Of a DNA stretch of 64,000 nucleotides, positions 23,071-32,591 are shown one piece after another (within the stretch, counting starts at the first letter, position 1; each line of letters starts with the position of its first letter). The DNA is from Streptomyces syringium (GTDB lineage: Bacteria; Actinomycetota; Actinomycetes; Streptomycetales; Streptomycetaceae): NCBI RefSeq assembly GCF_017876625.1, contig NZ_JAGIOH010000001.1:4609501-4673500 (forward strand), written 5' to 3'. The translations under genes were made by a program, and so were the position numbers. Under the pieces are notes generated by a model that saw nothing but the letters and a program-made list of their open reading frames with translations, was not told the origin of the DNA and ran no database searches.

Positions 23071-24807
23071 GTGTCTGAGTCAGTGTCCGGGGCTGCGTCC
23101 GGGTGGCCCGAGGCGGCCGGACCGCGGCCGGACCGCGGTCTGCTGATCGCCGGGCGGTACCGGCTCCTGGAGCGTGTGGGCCGCGGCGGCATGGGCACCG
23201 TCTGGCGTGCCGAGGACGAGTTGCTGGACCGTCAGGTGGCGCTCAAGCAGCTGCACGTCTCCCCGTATCTGGAGGAGGACGAGCTCGCCACCCTCTACGA
23301 GCGCACCCGCCGCGAGGCGCGCAGCGCGGCCCGTATCAACCACCCCAATGTGGTCGTCGTCCACGATGTGGTCGAGCACGACGGACTGCCGTGCATCGTG
23401 ATGGAGTACGTGCCGTCGAGGACGCTCGGTGACGTGCTCCGGCAGGGCACCGTCTCGCCGGACGAGGCGGCCCGTATCGGGCGCGGCATGATCGCGGCGC
23501 TGCGGGCGGCCCACGCGGCCGGGGTGCTGCACCGCGACGTCAAGCCCGGCAATGTGCTGCTCGGCGAGGACGGGCGGGTCGTGCTCACGGACTTCGGCAT
23601 CGCCCAGTCCACCGGCACGTCGACGCTGACCAAGACGGGCGAGATGGTCGGTTCGATCGACTACATCGCGCCCGAGCGGGTCAAAGGAGCCAAGCCGGGC
23701 CCTGCGTCCGACCTGTGGGCGCTCGGCGCGACGCTGTATCAGGCGCTGGAAGGGCGACCGCCGTTCCGCAAGGACACCGCCGTCGAGACGGCCTACGCCA
23801 TCGCCATGGACCCGCTGGAACCGCCCCTGCAGGCGGGGCCGCTGACCCGGCTGATCGAGACCCTGCTCGCCAAGGAACCGGACCTGCGCCCGCCGGCCGA
23901 GCTGGCCGAGCAGATCCTGCGCGAGCCGGTGGCCGAGGTGGAGACGGCGTATCTGCGCATACCGGAGCAGCAGGGCGAGCGCACGACGGTCACCACCTGT
24001 GCGCCCACGGCCGTCGAGCCTTCCGGGCGCGACGAGTCGGCCGAGCCGCCGGAGCCGCGCGAGGCCGCGGACACAGCGGGGACGGTCGCTCCGTCAAAAG
24101 CCTCTGGCACGGCGGGGGAGCGGGCAGCGGGTGCCGCGCGCGAAGACGGCCGCCGCCGGACCCGCAGGCTCCTGTGGGGCGCGACCGCCACCGTCGTCGC
24201 CGCCGGGCTCGCGGCGGGCGCGTTCTTCATGACGTGGGACGCCGGACCCGGCCAGGACACCGACCCCAGGGCGGCCGCTTCCCAGGGCGGTGAGCGGCGC
24301 ACCGGCCGGCCCGCCGACCCGTCTCCGGCCGCCTGGAAGCCACCGCCCGTCCCGGCGGGCTACCACCTGGTGGAGGAGAAGCGGCTCGGCGTCTCCTTCC
24401 CCGTGCCCAACGGCTGGACCCGTAAGGAGAAGTCGCCCGTCGAGGTCGACTACATCGCCCCGGGCGGGCTCGTCGGCCTCAAGGTCAACGTCCTCGACTT
24501 CGCGAGCCCCGACCACCTCCGGCACTGGAAGGAGGTCGAGGAGCAGCTCAAGACGGAGGTCGACGGTTACCGGCTGGGCCGGATGCAGGAGACCAAGTTC
24601 CGGGGCGAGCCCGCGGCGGTGTGGGAGTTCACCTTCAAGGGCCGGGTCCGTGAGTTCCGGGCCATCGACCTCGGGTTCGGCCGGGAGGGCGGCAACGAGT
24701 ACGCCCTCTACCTCTCCGCGCCGAAGGACGAGTGGAACCGGCACGTCTCCGTCTTCAACGTGCTCCGTGACGGCTTCCGGCCGGGGCCGGGCGGACCGGG
24801 CTCGTAG
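23071..24807 (+). CDS. Membrane Ser/Thr protein kinase, kinase 3
   Basis: The 578-residue protein has a kinase domain at about residues 25-290 with P-loop VGRGGMGTVW, Lys59, HRD Asp156, DFG Asp174 and GSIDYIAPER. A Glu/Thr/Ala-rich linker precedes one membrane helix at about 366-386 (LLWGATATVVAAGLAAGAFF). The extracytoplasmic domain begins YHLVEEKRLGVSFPVPNGW and is of the same type as that of kinase 1 and the 61924 protein. The GTG at 23071 has GGAGGGG eight bases upstream; an ATG at 23047 is in frame. It is divergent from the PspC gene, in the envelope-stress block. Confidence 0.92.
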   Translation: MSESVSGAASGWPEAAGPRPDRGLLIAGRYRLLERVGRGGMGTVWRAEDELLDRQVALKQLHVSPYLEEDELATLYERTRREARSAARINHPNVVVVHDVVEHDGLPCIVMEYVPSRTLGDVLRQGTVSPDEAARIGRGMIAALRAAHAAGVLHRDVKPGNVLLGEDGRVVLTDFGIAQSTGTSTLTKTGEMVGSIDYIAPERVKGAKPGPASDLWALGATLYQALEGRPPFRKDTAVETAYAIAMDPLEPPLQAGPLTRLIETLLAKEPDLRPPAELAEQILREPVAEVETAYLRIPEQQGERTTVTTCAPTAVEPSGRDESAEPPEPREAADTAGTVAPSKASGTAGERAAGAAREDGRRRTRRLLWGATATVVAAGLAAGAFFMTWDAGPGQDTDPRAAASQGGERRTGRPADPSPAAWKPPPVPAGYHLVEEKRLGVSFPVPNGWTRKEKSPVEVDYIAPGGLVGLKVNVLDFASPDHLRHWKEVEEQLKTEVDGYRLGRMQETKFRGEPAAVWEFTFKGRVREFRAIDLGFGREGGNEYALYLSAPKDEWNRHVSVFNVLRDGFRPGPGGPGS

Positions 24808-24918
24808 GGGGCGGGCTCTTCCCCGGGCGCTTCCTCGGGCGCCCCGCGGGTTCTTTCCCGGGTCCGGTCAGGGACGACCCTGATACCCCTGCGGGCACGG
24901 GCATGTGACGATCGGAGC

Positions 24919-26232
24919 ATGACCAGCGCATCGACGACGCCGCCCCGTGCCGGGGGCGCCTACGCGCCGCCCGACCCCGACGTCCGTCCGCTGCGCAAGC
25001 TGTACCGCAGCGCCGAGGGGCGGATGCTGGGCGGCGTGGCCCGGGGGCTCGCGGGCCATCTGGGCATGCCGGTGTCGTGGGTGCGGGTCGCGTTCGGCGC
25101 GCTGTTCATGGTGCAGGGCATGGGGGCCGTGCTCTACGCGGTGTTCTGGTTCGTCGTGCCGCTCGGTGTCGGCGGGGTCGAGGCACCGCGCGCGGCGACC
25201 GCCACCGAGGCCCTCCCGGACGGGCGCAGACGGCGCTTCGCCCGTAAGCCCGACCGTGGCCAGGTCTTCGCGCTCATCGCCGTCATCATCGGCGTCGCGA
25301 TCTTCGTCGACACCCTTCAGCTCGGCCGTGCCAACGCCTACATCTGGCCGCTGCTGCTGATCGGCGCGGGGGTCGCCCTCGTCTGGCGGCAGGCCGACAA
25401 CGCCCGGCGGGCCCACTGGATGGAGGTCAGCCGCCGCAAGCGGGTCCTGCCGCTCGCGCGCGGCGCGGCGGGCGTGCTGCTGGTCGGCGCCGGGGTCACC
25501 GGCATGGTCGTCCTCCAGGGCTCGGCCCGGCACCTGGGCACGGTCCTCCAGGCCTCGCTGGCCGTCGTGGTGGGGATCGCGCTGCTGGCGGGCCCCTCGG
25601 TCGTCCGGATGACGCAGGACCTCTCGGCGGAACGGACGATGCGCATCCGCGCCCAGGAGCGCGCCGAGGTCGCCGCGCACGTCCACGACTCCGTCCTGCA
25701 CACCCTCACCCTCATCCAGCGCAACGCCGACGACCCCCGCGAGGTCGCCCGCCTCGCCCGCGCCCAGGAGCGGGAGCTGCGCGCCTGGCTCTACAGGCCC
25801 GAGGGGCGCGGCAAGGACGAGTCCGAGGAGCCCACCACCCTGGCCGAGGCCGTGAAGGCCACGGCCGCCGAGGTCGAGGACTACCACGGGGTGCCGATCG
25901 AGGTCGTCGTCGTCGGCGACTGCCCGCTGGACGAGCGGCTGGCCGCGCAGCAGCAGGCCGCCCGGGAAGCCATGGTCAACGCCGCCAAGTACGGTGGCGA
26001 GGGCGGCGCCGTCCAGGTCTATGCCGAGGTCGAGGGGCGTACGGTCTTCATCTCCGTACGGGACCGGGGGCCCGGCTTCGATCCGGACGCCGTTCCCGAG
26101 GACCGGATGGGCGTCCGCGAGTCGATCATCGGCAGGATGCAGCGCAACGGCGGTACGGCGAGACTGCGTTCCGCGCCCGACGGGGGAACCGAAGTGGAGC
26201 TGGAAATGGAGAGGGCGGAGAAGGCGTCATGA
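24919..26232 (+). CDS. PspC-domain sensor histidine kinase
   Basis: The 437-residue protein begins with a PspC domain (GRMLGGVARGLAGHLGMPVS, then VLYAVFWFVVPLGV). Further membrane helices follow (VFALIAVIIGVAIFV, IWPLLLIGAGVALVW and two more near 175-225). The cytoplasmic HisKA_3 dimerisation helix contains AAHVHDSVLHTL with His256 as probable phosphoacceptor. The HATPase domain shows REAMVNAAKYGGEGG and VRDRGPGFDPDAVPEDRMGV. It is the sensor half of a two-component system, overlapping its response regulator gene by an ATGA. The PspC module suggests it senses membrane or cell-wall damage. Confidence 0.93.
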   Translation: MTSASTTPPRAGGAYAPPDPDVRPLRKLYRSAEGRMLGGVARGLAGHLGMPVSWVRVAFGALFMVQGMGAVLYAVFWFVVPLGVGGVEAPRAATATEALPDGRRRRFARKPDRGQVFALIAVIIGVAIFVDTLQLGRANAYIWPLLLIGAGVALVWRQADNARRAHWMEVSRRKRVLPLARGAAGVLLVGAGVTGMVVLQGSARHLGTVLQASLAVVVGIALLAGPSVVRMTQDLSAERTMRIRAQERAEVAAHVHDSVLHTLTLIQRNADDPREVARLARAQERELRAWLYRPEGRGKDESEEPTTLAEAVKATAAEVEDYHGVPIEVVVVGDCPLDERLAAQQQAAREAMVNAAKYGGEGGAVQVYAEVEGRTVFISVRDRGPGFDPDAVPEDRMGVRESIIGRMQRNGGTARLRSAPDGGTEVELEMERAEKAS

Positions 26233-26912
26233 CGACCGAAGAAGTGACGGAGCGCCATGCGAGGGTCGTGCTCGTGGACGACCACCGGATGTTCCGCACC
26301 GGGGTGCAGGCCGAGATCGGGGCCACCGAGCGGACGGGTGTCGAGGTCGTGGGCGAGGCCGCCGACGTCGACCAGGCGGTGACGGTCATCACGGCGACCC
26401 GCCCCGAGGTCGTCCTGCTGGACGTCCATCTGCCCGGCGGCGGCGGGGTGGAGGTGCTGCGCCGCAGCGCGGCGATGATGGCCGACCCCGAGTCGCCGGT
26501 CCGCTTCCTGGCCCTGTCGGTCTCCGACGCCGCCGAGGACGTCATCGGTGTCATCCGCGGCGGCGCCCGTGGTTACGTCACCAAGACCATCACCGGCACG
26601 GACCTGGTCGACGCGATCTTCCGGGTCAAGGACGGCGACGCCGTCTTCTCGCCCCGGCTGGCCGGCTTCGTGCTGGACGCGTTCGCGTCCACGGACGCCC
26701 CGCCGGTCGACGAGGACCTCGACCGGCTGACGCAGCGCGAGCGCGAGGTGCTGCGGCTGATCGCCCGCGGGTACGCCTACAAGGAGATCGCCAAGCAGCT
26801 CTTCATCTCGGTCAAGACGGTCGAGTCGCACGTCTCGGCGGTGCTGCGCAAGCTCCAGCTGTCCAACCGCCACGAGCTGACCCGGTGGGCCACGGCCCGC
26901 AGGCTGGTCTGA
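26229..26912 (+). CDS. NarL/FixJ (LuxR-type) response regulator
   Basis: The 227-residue protein has a receiver domain with acidic pair VDDHRMF, phosphoacceptor Asp65 in VVLLDVHLPGG, the conserved Ser in ALSVSDAAED and Lys in YVTKTITG. A linker leads to the LuxR HTH (LTQREREVLRLIARGYAYKE through KTVESHVSAVLRKLQLSNRH). It is translationally coupled to the PspC sensor kinase and is its cognate regulator. Targets are unknown; the divergent PspC/kinase 3 region is a reasonable candidate. Confidence 0.95.
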   Translation: MTTEEVTERHARVVLVDDHRMFRTGVQAEIGATERTGVEVVGEAADVDQAVTVITATRPEVVLLDVHLPGGGGVEVLRRSAAMMADPESPVRFLALSVSDAAEDVIGVIRGGARGYVTKTITGTDLVDAIFRVKDGDAVFSPRLAGFVLDAFASTDAPPVDEDLDRLTQREREVLRLIARGYAYKEIAKQLFISVKTVESHVSAVLRKLQLSNRHELTRWATARRLV

Positions 26913-27032
26913 CGGGCCGGTCCCGGGACCGGCGGAACCTTCGCGCCGCGCATGGCATCTTGAACGGACGAGAGGCTCTCACTTGCGCAGGGCCGGGGCC
27001 CGCCGGGCCCGCGATCCGGAAACGAGAGCCCG

Positions 27033-28151
27033 ATGAGTCTGACGGGTACGCCCTTCTTCCTGACCACGATCGTCCTGGTCGTGGTGGCCCTGGTGCTGCC
27101 GCTCGCACTGTGGAGCAGGATCGGCGGCCCGAAGGTCGTACGCCTGGTCACCCGGTTGTTCATGATCCTCTTCGCGCAGGTGACCGCGATCGTCATGGTC
27201 TTCGTGATCGTCAACAACTCCAACGCGCTCTTCGACAACTGGGACGACCTGCTCGGCACCGGCGACCACGTGACCGAGGCGGCCGACCTCGGACCGGACG
27301 GCACCGGCGGCAAGTCGCTGGACCGTGAGCCGAAGGTGTTGCAGAAGTTCACACCCGCCTCGGACGGGCGGATGGGGCCCGGGGTCCAACAGACGCAGCT
27401 CAAGGGCCGGATATCGGGCGTGGAGGGCGAGGTCTACGTCTGGCTGCCGCCGCAGTACGACGACCCGGCGTACAAGGACAAGAAGTTCCCGGTGGTCGAG
27501 GTGCTGCCCGGCTTCCCCGGGTCGGCGAAGGCGTGGTTCGGCAGCCTGAACGTCAATACCCAGCTCAAGCCGATGATGGCGAAGGGCGAGGTCGCCCCCT
27601 TCATCATCGTCGCGCCGCGCACCACGCTCCTGGGGAACGTCGACACGGGCTGCGCCAACATCCCCGGCAAGGTCAACGCCGACACCTGGCTGAGCGTCGA
27701 CGTCCGCAAGATGGTCGTCGACAACTTCCGGGCGGAGGAGAAGGCCGACGGCTGGGCCGTCGCCGGCTACTCGGCCGGTGCGCACTGCGCGGCGAAGCTG
27801 GCCGTCGCGCACCCCGACCGCTACCGGGCGGGGGTGAGCCTGTCGGGCTACAACGACCCGATCGGCGAGCCCGCCTCGCTCACCGCGAAGACCCCGGAGC
27901 TGCGCGAGGCGAACAATCCCTGGAAGATGCTCCAGCGTGCCAAGACCCCGCCGCGCGTCGCGCTCTTCCTCTCCGGCGCGGAGGGCGACGGCTACCAGGG
28001 CGGGCTGGCGATCAAGCAGTCGGCGAAGGCGCCGACGACCGTTCACGTCTCGATGATCCCCGCCGGCGCGGGCGGGCACGGCACGGCGGTGTGGAAGCGG
28101 CAGGTCCCGGACGTCTTCCGCTGGCTCACCCGGCAGATCCGGCTGCCGTAG
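27033..28151 (+). CDS. Membrane-anchored alpha/beta-hydrolase (esterase/antigen-85-like)
   Basis: The 372-residue protein has two N-terminal hydrophobic helices (FFLTTIVLVVVALVLPLALW and LFMILFAQVTAIVMVFVIV), placing the rest outside the membrane. The hydrolase domain opens VEGEVYVWLPPQYDDPAY. It has VLPGFPGSAKAWFG, FIIVAPRTTLLG, and nucleophile Ser247 in AVAGYSAGAHCAAKLA; the Asp and His of the triad fall near LFLSGAEGDGYQ and GGHGTAVWKR. The pattern matches the esterase D/antigen 85 superfamily. The substrate is unknown; an acyl ester of the envelope is plausible. Confidence 0.85.
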   Translation: MSLTGTPFFLTTIVLVVVALVLPLALWSRIGGPKVVRLVTRLFMILFAQVTAIVMVFVIVNNSNALFDNWDDLLGTGDHVTEAADLGPDGTGGKSLDREPKVLQKFTPASDGRMGPGVQQTQLKGRISGVEGEVYVWLPPQYDDPAYKDKKFPVVEVLPGFPGSAKAWFGSLNVNTQLKPMMAKGEVAPFIIVAPRTTLLGNVDTGCANIPGKVNADTWLSVDVRKMVVDNFRAEEKADGWAVAGYSAGAHCAAKLAVAHPDRYRAGVSLSGYNDPIGEPASLTAKTPELREANNPWKMLQRAKTPPRVALFLSGAEGDGYQGGLAIKQSAKAPTTVHVSMIPAGAGGHGTAVWKRQVPDVFRWLTRQIRLP

Positions 28152-28155
28152 CCCG

Positions 28156-29280
28156 TCAGACCGGCCTGGCCGCGCCCGCGAACGGCATCTGGTCGACGGG
28201 GGCGATGCGCACCGGCGCCCCGGGGTGCGGGGCGTGGATCATCTTCCCGCCGCCGATGTACAGGCCGACGTGGCTGACGCCCGAATAGAAGAAGACCAGG
28301 TCGCCGGGGGCCAGCTGGGACCGTCCGATCCGCCGCCCGGCATTGATCTGCGTATACGTCGTGCGCGGCAGCGACACTCCCGCCGACCGCCAGGCCGCCT
28401 GCGTCAGCCCCGAGCAGTCGAATCCGGACGGGCCGGTCGCCCCCCATACGTACGGCTTGCCGAGCGCGGAGTACGCGAAGGCCACGGCCCGCGCGGCGCG
28501 CTCCGTGGGGGCCTGCGCGCCGCCGCGGGGGGCCGACCGGCCCGCCCGTTCCCCCAGGGGCGCCGTGCTCGCGGCGGTGCCCCGCTCGGCTCCGCCCGCC
28601 GAGGAGCCGCCCGCCGGGGCGCCGGCCGCTTCGCCGCCGCCGTGGAACGCCGCGCGCTCCTCGGCCGTGAGCCGGTCCAGGAGCCGCCGGGCGTCGTCGA
28701 GCTTCGCCTCGACGGTCCGCTTGTGCCGGGACAGCGCGGCCTGTTCGTCCTTGAGCTCGGCGAGCCGGGCCGCCGCGGTGGTGCGTACCCGCTCCACGCC
28801 CCGCAGCTCGCTCCGCACCCGGGTGAGCGCGACGGCCTGGAGGCTGCCCGCGCGGTCGGCCAGCGACGCCCGTTCCAGATACCGGTCCGGCGAGGAGGAC
28901 AGCAGGAGTCGCACGGCGGGCGGGAGGCCGCCCTCGCGGTACTGGGCGGTGGCGAAGGACCCCAGGGCGTTGCGGGCGGCGGTGAGCCGCTCGGTCCTGC
29001 GGGCCGCCTCGTCCTGCAGCCCGTCCAGTGCCGACCGGGCCCGGTCGGCCTTCTCCCGCACGCCGTTGTACCGCTCGGTGGCCACCTCGGCCTCCCGGTA
29101 GTACTGGCCGACCCGCGCCTTGACCTGGTCCTTGGTGGGTGGTGGCGTGGCGTTGCCGGTGCCGTCGAGTGCGGTCGCGGTGGCGACGCCCGCGAGGGCG
29201 AGGGTGGCTGCCGTCCGGGCGGTGTTCCCGGCCAGCGGATGCTGCTTGGGCTTGCGGTGCGACGCCACGTCGGTCGTCAC
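28156..29280 (-). CDS. Secreted NlpC/P60 (C40) peptidoglycan hydrolase with coiled coil
   Basis: The 374-residue precursor has a signal peptide (HPLAGNTARTAATLALAGVA region). A long coiled coil at about 50-210 (QYYREAEVATERYNGVREK, LAELKDEQAALSRHK) is followed by an Ala/Gly linker. The C-terminal NlpC/P60 domain starts VAFAYSALGKPYVWGATG. Catalytic Cys289 lies in GFDCSGLTQ; His residues lie in VSHVGLYIG and KMIHAPHPG. It cuts gamma-D-Glu to meso-Dpm bonds in stem peptides. The RipA/CwlO-like layout suggests control of activity by the coiled coil. The GTG start follows GGAAGGAA. Its leader has no recognisable ydaO-type riboswitch. Confidence 0.93.
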   Translation of the reverse strand: MTTDVASHRKPKQHPLAGNTARTAATLALAGVATATALDGTGNATPPPTKDQVKARVGQYYREAEVATERYNGVREKADRARSALDGLQDEAARRTERLTAARNALGSFATAQYREGGLPPAVRLLLSSSPDRYLERASLADRAGSLQAVALTRVRSELRGVERVRTTAAARLAELKDEQAALSRHKRTVEAKLDDARRLLDRLTAEERAAFHGGGEAAGAPAGGSSAGGAERGTAASTAPLGERAGRSAPRGGAQAPTERAARAVAFAYSALGKPYVWGATGPSGFDCSGLTQAAWRSAGVSLPRTTYTQINAGRRIGRSQLAPGDLVFFYSGVSHVGLYIGGGKMIHAPHPGAPVRIAPVDQMPFAGAARPV

Positions 29281-29557
29281 TTCCTTCCGGAGCCTGCGGT
29301 GCGCTGTTCCGGACGACGGTGGCCCGCGCGAGGGGGGAGAGTGAGCGGACCACCGCCGTCTGGAGGAGGACGCTAAACCGCGGGGTCACGTGGATACGGG
29401 CTTGACCGGTAATGCCCGGAATCAGCTATTCAGCGACCGCCGGTGACCGTGCGGCTCGGGCTCGTACGGAAGGAAGCGGCCAGCGTGTGACCGATGTGGC
29501 GATAGCGCCCTACCTGGCTGCACTCGGGTGCTATGGCCGCAGCTAGGGTCGGACACC

Positions 29558-29911
29558 ATGGACGTACTGATTCACGCCTTCGTCGGCCTGCACATCATCG
29601 GCATCGCCGCCCTGCTCGGTGGCTTCATGACCCAGATGAAGGCCATGGGCAAGGGCGAGGCGCGCATGGTTCCGGCGATGCTGCACGGCGCGCTGACCAT
29701 GCTGGTCACCGGTGTCGCGCTGGTCGGCCTCAACCAGGCCGACGACAACACCGTCAACACCGTCAAGATCGGCGTGAAGCTGGCGCTGCTGATCGTGATC
29801 CTCGGCCTGGTCTACGTCAAGCGCGACGACGAGAAGGTCCCGGCGGCCGCCTTCGGCACCGTGGGCGCGCTGACCACGGCGAACGTCTTCGTCGCCGTGC
29901 TGTGGACGTAG
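29558..29911 (+). CDS. Small four-helix integral membrane protein, hypothetical
   Basis: The 117-residue protein is almost entirely membrane-embedded: HAFVGLHIIGIAALLGGFM, MLHGALTMLVTGVALVGL, IGVKLALLIVILGLVYVK and FGTVGALTTANVFVAVLW. No family name is recognised with certainty. A His in the first helix and another in the second (AMLHGAL) are notable and could bind a ligand. TAGGGT near 29545 resembles a -10 element only a few bases before the ATG at 29558, so the mRNA may be leaderless. An in-frame start at 29528 is possible but lacks a ribosome-binding site. Confidence 0.75.
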   Translation: MDVLIHAFVGLHIIGIAALLGGFMTQMKAMGKGEARMVPAMLHGALTMLVTGVALVGLNQADDNTVNTVKIGVKLALLIVILGLVYVKRDDEKVPAAAFGTVGALTTANVFVAVLWT

Positions 29912-29955
29912 GGACGGACGTAGGGACGGACCTAGGGACGGACCTAGCGACGCGG
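29908..29955. repeat. 12-base tandem repeat after the small membrane protein gene
   Basis: Three near-identical units of GTAGGGACGGAC, then a decayed fourth (CTAGCGACGCGG), begin inside the stop codon of the membrane protein gene. They are non-coding and look like a recent slippage product. Confidence 0.8.
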
Positions 29956-30090
29956 TCTTGGGCACGGGCGCGGGCGCGTGGTGCCGGGCCCCGGACGCGG
30001 CGGACGTAGACGTACGTCACAGCCCCGGGGGCGCCCGGCTCGGCGGAAGCGGGACCGGCTGTCAGTGGGGCGGCCTAGACTCGGGAGGCG

Positions 30091-32556
30091 ATGAGCAGCC
30101 TCTTTGACGACAGCTTCCTGGCGGATCTCGGCCCCTCGGGCGAGGAGCACCCACCGCCCCCGGAGGAAGCGGCCCCGGAGCCGGTGCCGCACGACCTCTT
30201 CGGGGGCGCGTTCGACGCCCCCGTACCCCGTGACGCGTACTACCGCGACGGGGCGGCCCGGCCTGTCGTGGACCCGGTCGCCCTGCTGGAGGGGATGAAC
30301 GACCAGCAGCGTGCCGCCGTGGTGCACACCGGCTCGCCGCTGCTGATCGTCGCGGGTGCCGGGTCCGGCAAGACCCGGGTGCTCACGCACCGCATCGCTC
30401 ATCTGCTGGGCTCCCGCCACGTCCACCCGGGGCAGATCCTCGCGATCACCTTCACCAACAAGGCCGCGGGCGAGATGAAGGAGCGCGTCGAGGAGCTCGT
30501 GGGCCCGCGGGCCAACGCCATGTGGGTCATGACCTTCCACAGCGCGTGCGTGCGGATCCTGCGCCGGGAGAGCAAGAAGCTGGGCTTCACGTCCTCCTTC
30601 TCGATCTACGACGCGGCCGACTCGAAGCGCCTCATGGCGCTCGTCTGCCGCGATCTGGACCTCGACCCGAAGAAGTTCCCGCCGAAGTCGTTCAGCGCCA
30701 AGATCTCGAACCTGAAGAACGAGCTGATCGACGAGGAGGACTTCGCCGCGCAGGCCGCGGACGGTTTTGAGAAGACGCTCGCCGAGGCGTACGCGATGTA
30801 CCAGTCGCGGCTCCGCGAGGCCAACGCCCTCGACTTCGACGACATCATCATGACCACCGTCCACCTCCTCCAGGCGTTCCCGGACGTGGCCGACCACTAC
30901 CGCCGCCGCTTCCGGCACGTGCTGGTCGACGAGTACCAGGACACCAACCACGCGCAGTACACCCTGGTGCGCGAGCTGGTGGGCACCGCGGAGAACGCCC
31001 CCGAGGAGGGCGTCGCCGAGCTGTGCGTCGTGGGTGACGCGGACCAGTCGATCTACGCCTTCCGCGGCGCCACGATCCGCAACATCCTCCAGTTCGAGGA
31101 GGACTACGCGGACGCCACCACGATCCTGCTGGAGCAGAACTACCGTTCCACGCAGACGATCCTCTCCGCGGCGAACGCGGTGATCGAGCGGAACCAGAAC
31201 CGCCGCCCGAAGAACCTGTGGACCGAGGCCGGCGCCGGCGCCGGCATCACCGGCTACGTGGCCGACACCGAGCACGACGAGGCGCAGTTCGTCGCCGACG
31301 AGATCGACCGGCTGACCGACGCCGGGGACGCCAAGGCCGGGGACGTCGCCGTCTTCTACCGGACCAACGCCCAGTCCCGTGTCTTCGAAGAGATCTTCAT
31401 CCGCGTCGGCCTGCCCTACAAGGTCGTCGGCGGTGTGCGCTTCTACGAGCGCAAGGAGGTCCGCGATGTGCTGGCCTACCTGCGGGTGCTCGCCAACCCC
31501 GAGGACACCGTGCCGCTGCGCCGCATCCTCAATGTGCCCAAGCGGGGCATCGGGGACCGCGCCGAGGCCATGATCGACGCGCTGTCGCTGCGCGAGAAGA
31601 TCAGCTTCGCGCAGGCGCTGCGGCGGGTGGACGAGGCGTACGGCATGGCCGCCCGCTCGTCCAACGCGGTCAAGCGCTTCAACGTCCTGATGGAGGAGCT
31701 GCGCACGATCGTCGAGTCCGGGGCCGGTCCCGCGACCGTGCTGGAGGCGGTCCTGGAGCGCACGGGCTATCTCGCCGAGCTCCAGGCGTCCACCGACCCG
31801 CAGGACGAGACCCGCATCGAGAACCTCCAGGAGCTGGCCGCCGTGGCCCTGGAGTTCGAGCAGGAGCGGTCCGTCGAGGGCGCCGAGAGCCCGGGCACGC
31901 TGGCGGAGTTCCTGGAGAAGGTCGCGCTGGTCGCCGACTCGGACCAGATCCCCGACGAGGACACCGAGGGCACCGGCGTCATCACGCTGATGACGCTGCA
32001 CACGGCGAAGGGCCTGGAGTTCCCCTGCGTCTTCCTCACCGGCATGGAGGACGGCGTCTTCCCGCACATGCGGGCCCTCGGCCAGACCAAGGAGCTGGAG
32101 GAGGAGCGGCGGCTGGCCTACGTCGGCATCACGCGGGCGCGCGAGCGGCTGTATCTGACGCGGGCGAGCATGCGCAGCGCGTGGGGCCAGCCCGCGTACA
32201 ACCCGCCGTCGCGCTTCCTGGAGGAGATCCCGGAGCAGTACGTGCAGTGGCGCCGCACCGGCCCGGCGACACCGTCGGCGTCGATGGGCGCGGTCTCCGG
32301 TCTGACGTCCGGGTTCTCGTCCTCGCGCGGTGGCGGTGGTGCGAAGGCGGGCCCGAGCGGTTTCGCGACGCGGCGCACCAAGGACCGGCCGGTGGTGGCC
32401 CTCACCATCGGGGACCGGGTCACGCACGACTCGTTCGGGCTCGGCACGGTCGTCGGTGTGAAGGGCAGCGGTGACAACGCCGAGGCGACGGTCGATTTCG
32501 GCGAGGAGAAGCCGAAGCGGCTCCTGCTGCGCTATGCACCGGTCGAGAAGCTCTAG
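30091..32556 (+). CDS. pcrA: ATP-dependent DNA helicase PcrA/UvrD
   Basis: The 821-residue superfamily 1A helicase moves 3' to 5' on DNA in repair and replication restart. Visible motifs are the Q-motif LNDQQRAAVVHT-like start (GMNDQQRAAVVHTG), Walker A AGAGSGKT at 88-95, FTNKAAGEMKERV, HVLVDEYQDTNHAQY (motif II), VVGDADQSIYAFRGA (motif III), LEQNYRS (IV), TLMTLHTAKGLEFPCVFL (V) and EERRLAYVGITRARERL (VI). A C-terminal tail ends in a Tudor-like segment (GDRVTHDSFGLGTVVGVKGS) that can bind RNA polymerase. About 70 N-terminal residues are acidic and Pro-rich. TAGACT just upstream may be the -10. Confidence 0.97.
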   Translation: MSSLFDDSFLADLGPSGEEHPPPPEEAAPEPVPHDLFGGAFDAPVPRDAYYRDGAARPVVDPVALLEGMNDQQRAAVVHTGSPLLIVAGAGSGKTRVLTHRIAHLLGSRHVHPGQILAITFTNKAAGEMKERVEELVGPRANAMWVMTFHSACVRILRRESKKLGFTSSFSIYDAADSKRLMALVCRDLDLDPKKFPPKSFSAKISNLKNELIDEEDFAAQAADGFEKTLAEAYAMYQSRLREANALDFDDIIMTTVHLLQAFPDVADHYRRRFRHVLVDEYQDTNHAQYTLVRELVGTAENAPEEGVAELCVVGDADQSIYAFRGATIRNILQFEEDYADATTILLEQNYRSTQTILSAANAVIERNQNRRPKNLWTEAGAGAGITGYVADTEHDEAQFVADEIDRLTDAGDAKAGDVAVFYRTNAQSRVFEEIFIRVGLPYKVVGGVRFYERKEVRDVLAYLRVLANPEDTVPLRRILNVPKRGIGDRAEAMIDALSLREKISFAQALRRVDEAYGMAARSSNAVKRFNVLMEELRTIVESGAGPATVLEAVLERTGYLAELQASTDPQDETRIENLQELAAVALEFEQERSVEGAESPGTLAEFLEKVALVADSDQIPDEDTEGTGVITLMTLHTAKGLEFPCVFLTGMEDGVFPHMRALGQTKELEEERRLAYVGITRARERLYLTRASMRSAWGQPAYNPPSRFLEEIPEQYVQWRRTGPATPSASMGAVSGLTSGFSSSRGGGGAKAGPSGFATRRTKDRPVVALTIGDRVTHDSFGLGTVVGVKGSGDNAEATVDFGEEKPKRLLLRYAPVEKL

Positions 32557-32591
32557 CCACGGACTCCGGGCCCGGAGGGGCACACGATGAC

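Noticed and set aside
29281..29460. Possible ydaO (cyclic di-AMP) riboswitch before the NlpC/P60 gene
   Set aside because: Such riboswitches precede some Streptomyces NlpC/P60 genes, but the conserved sequence blocks of the element could not be found here.
29944..32583. Long leftward frame opposite pcrA
   Set aside because: The rightward strand encodes a full PcrA with every helicase motif; the antisense translation has no domain.
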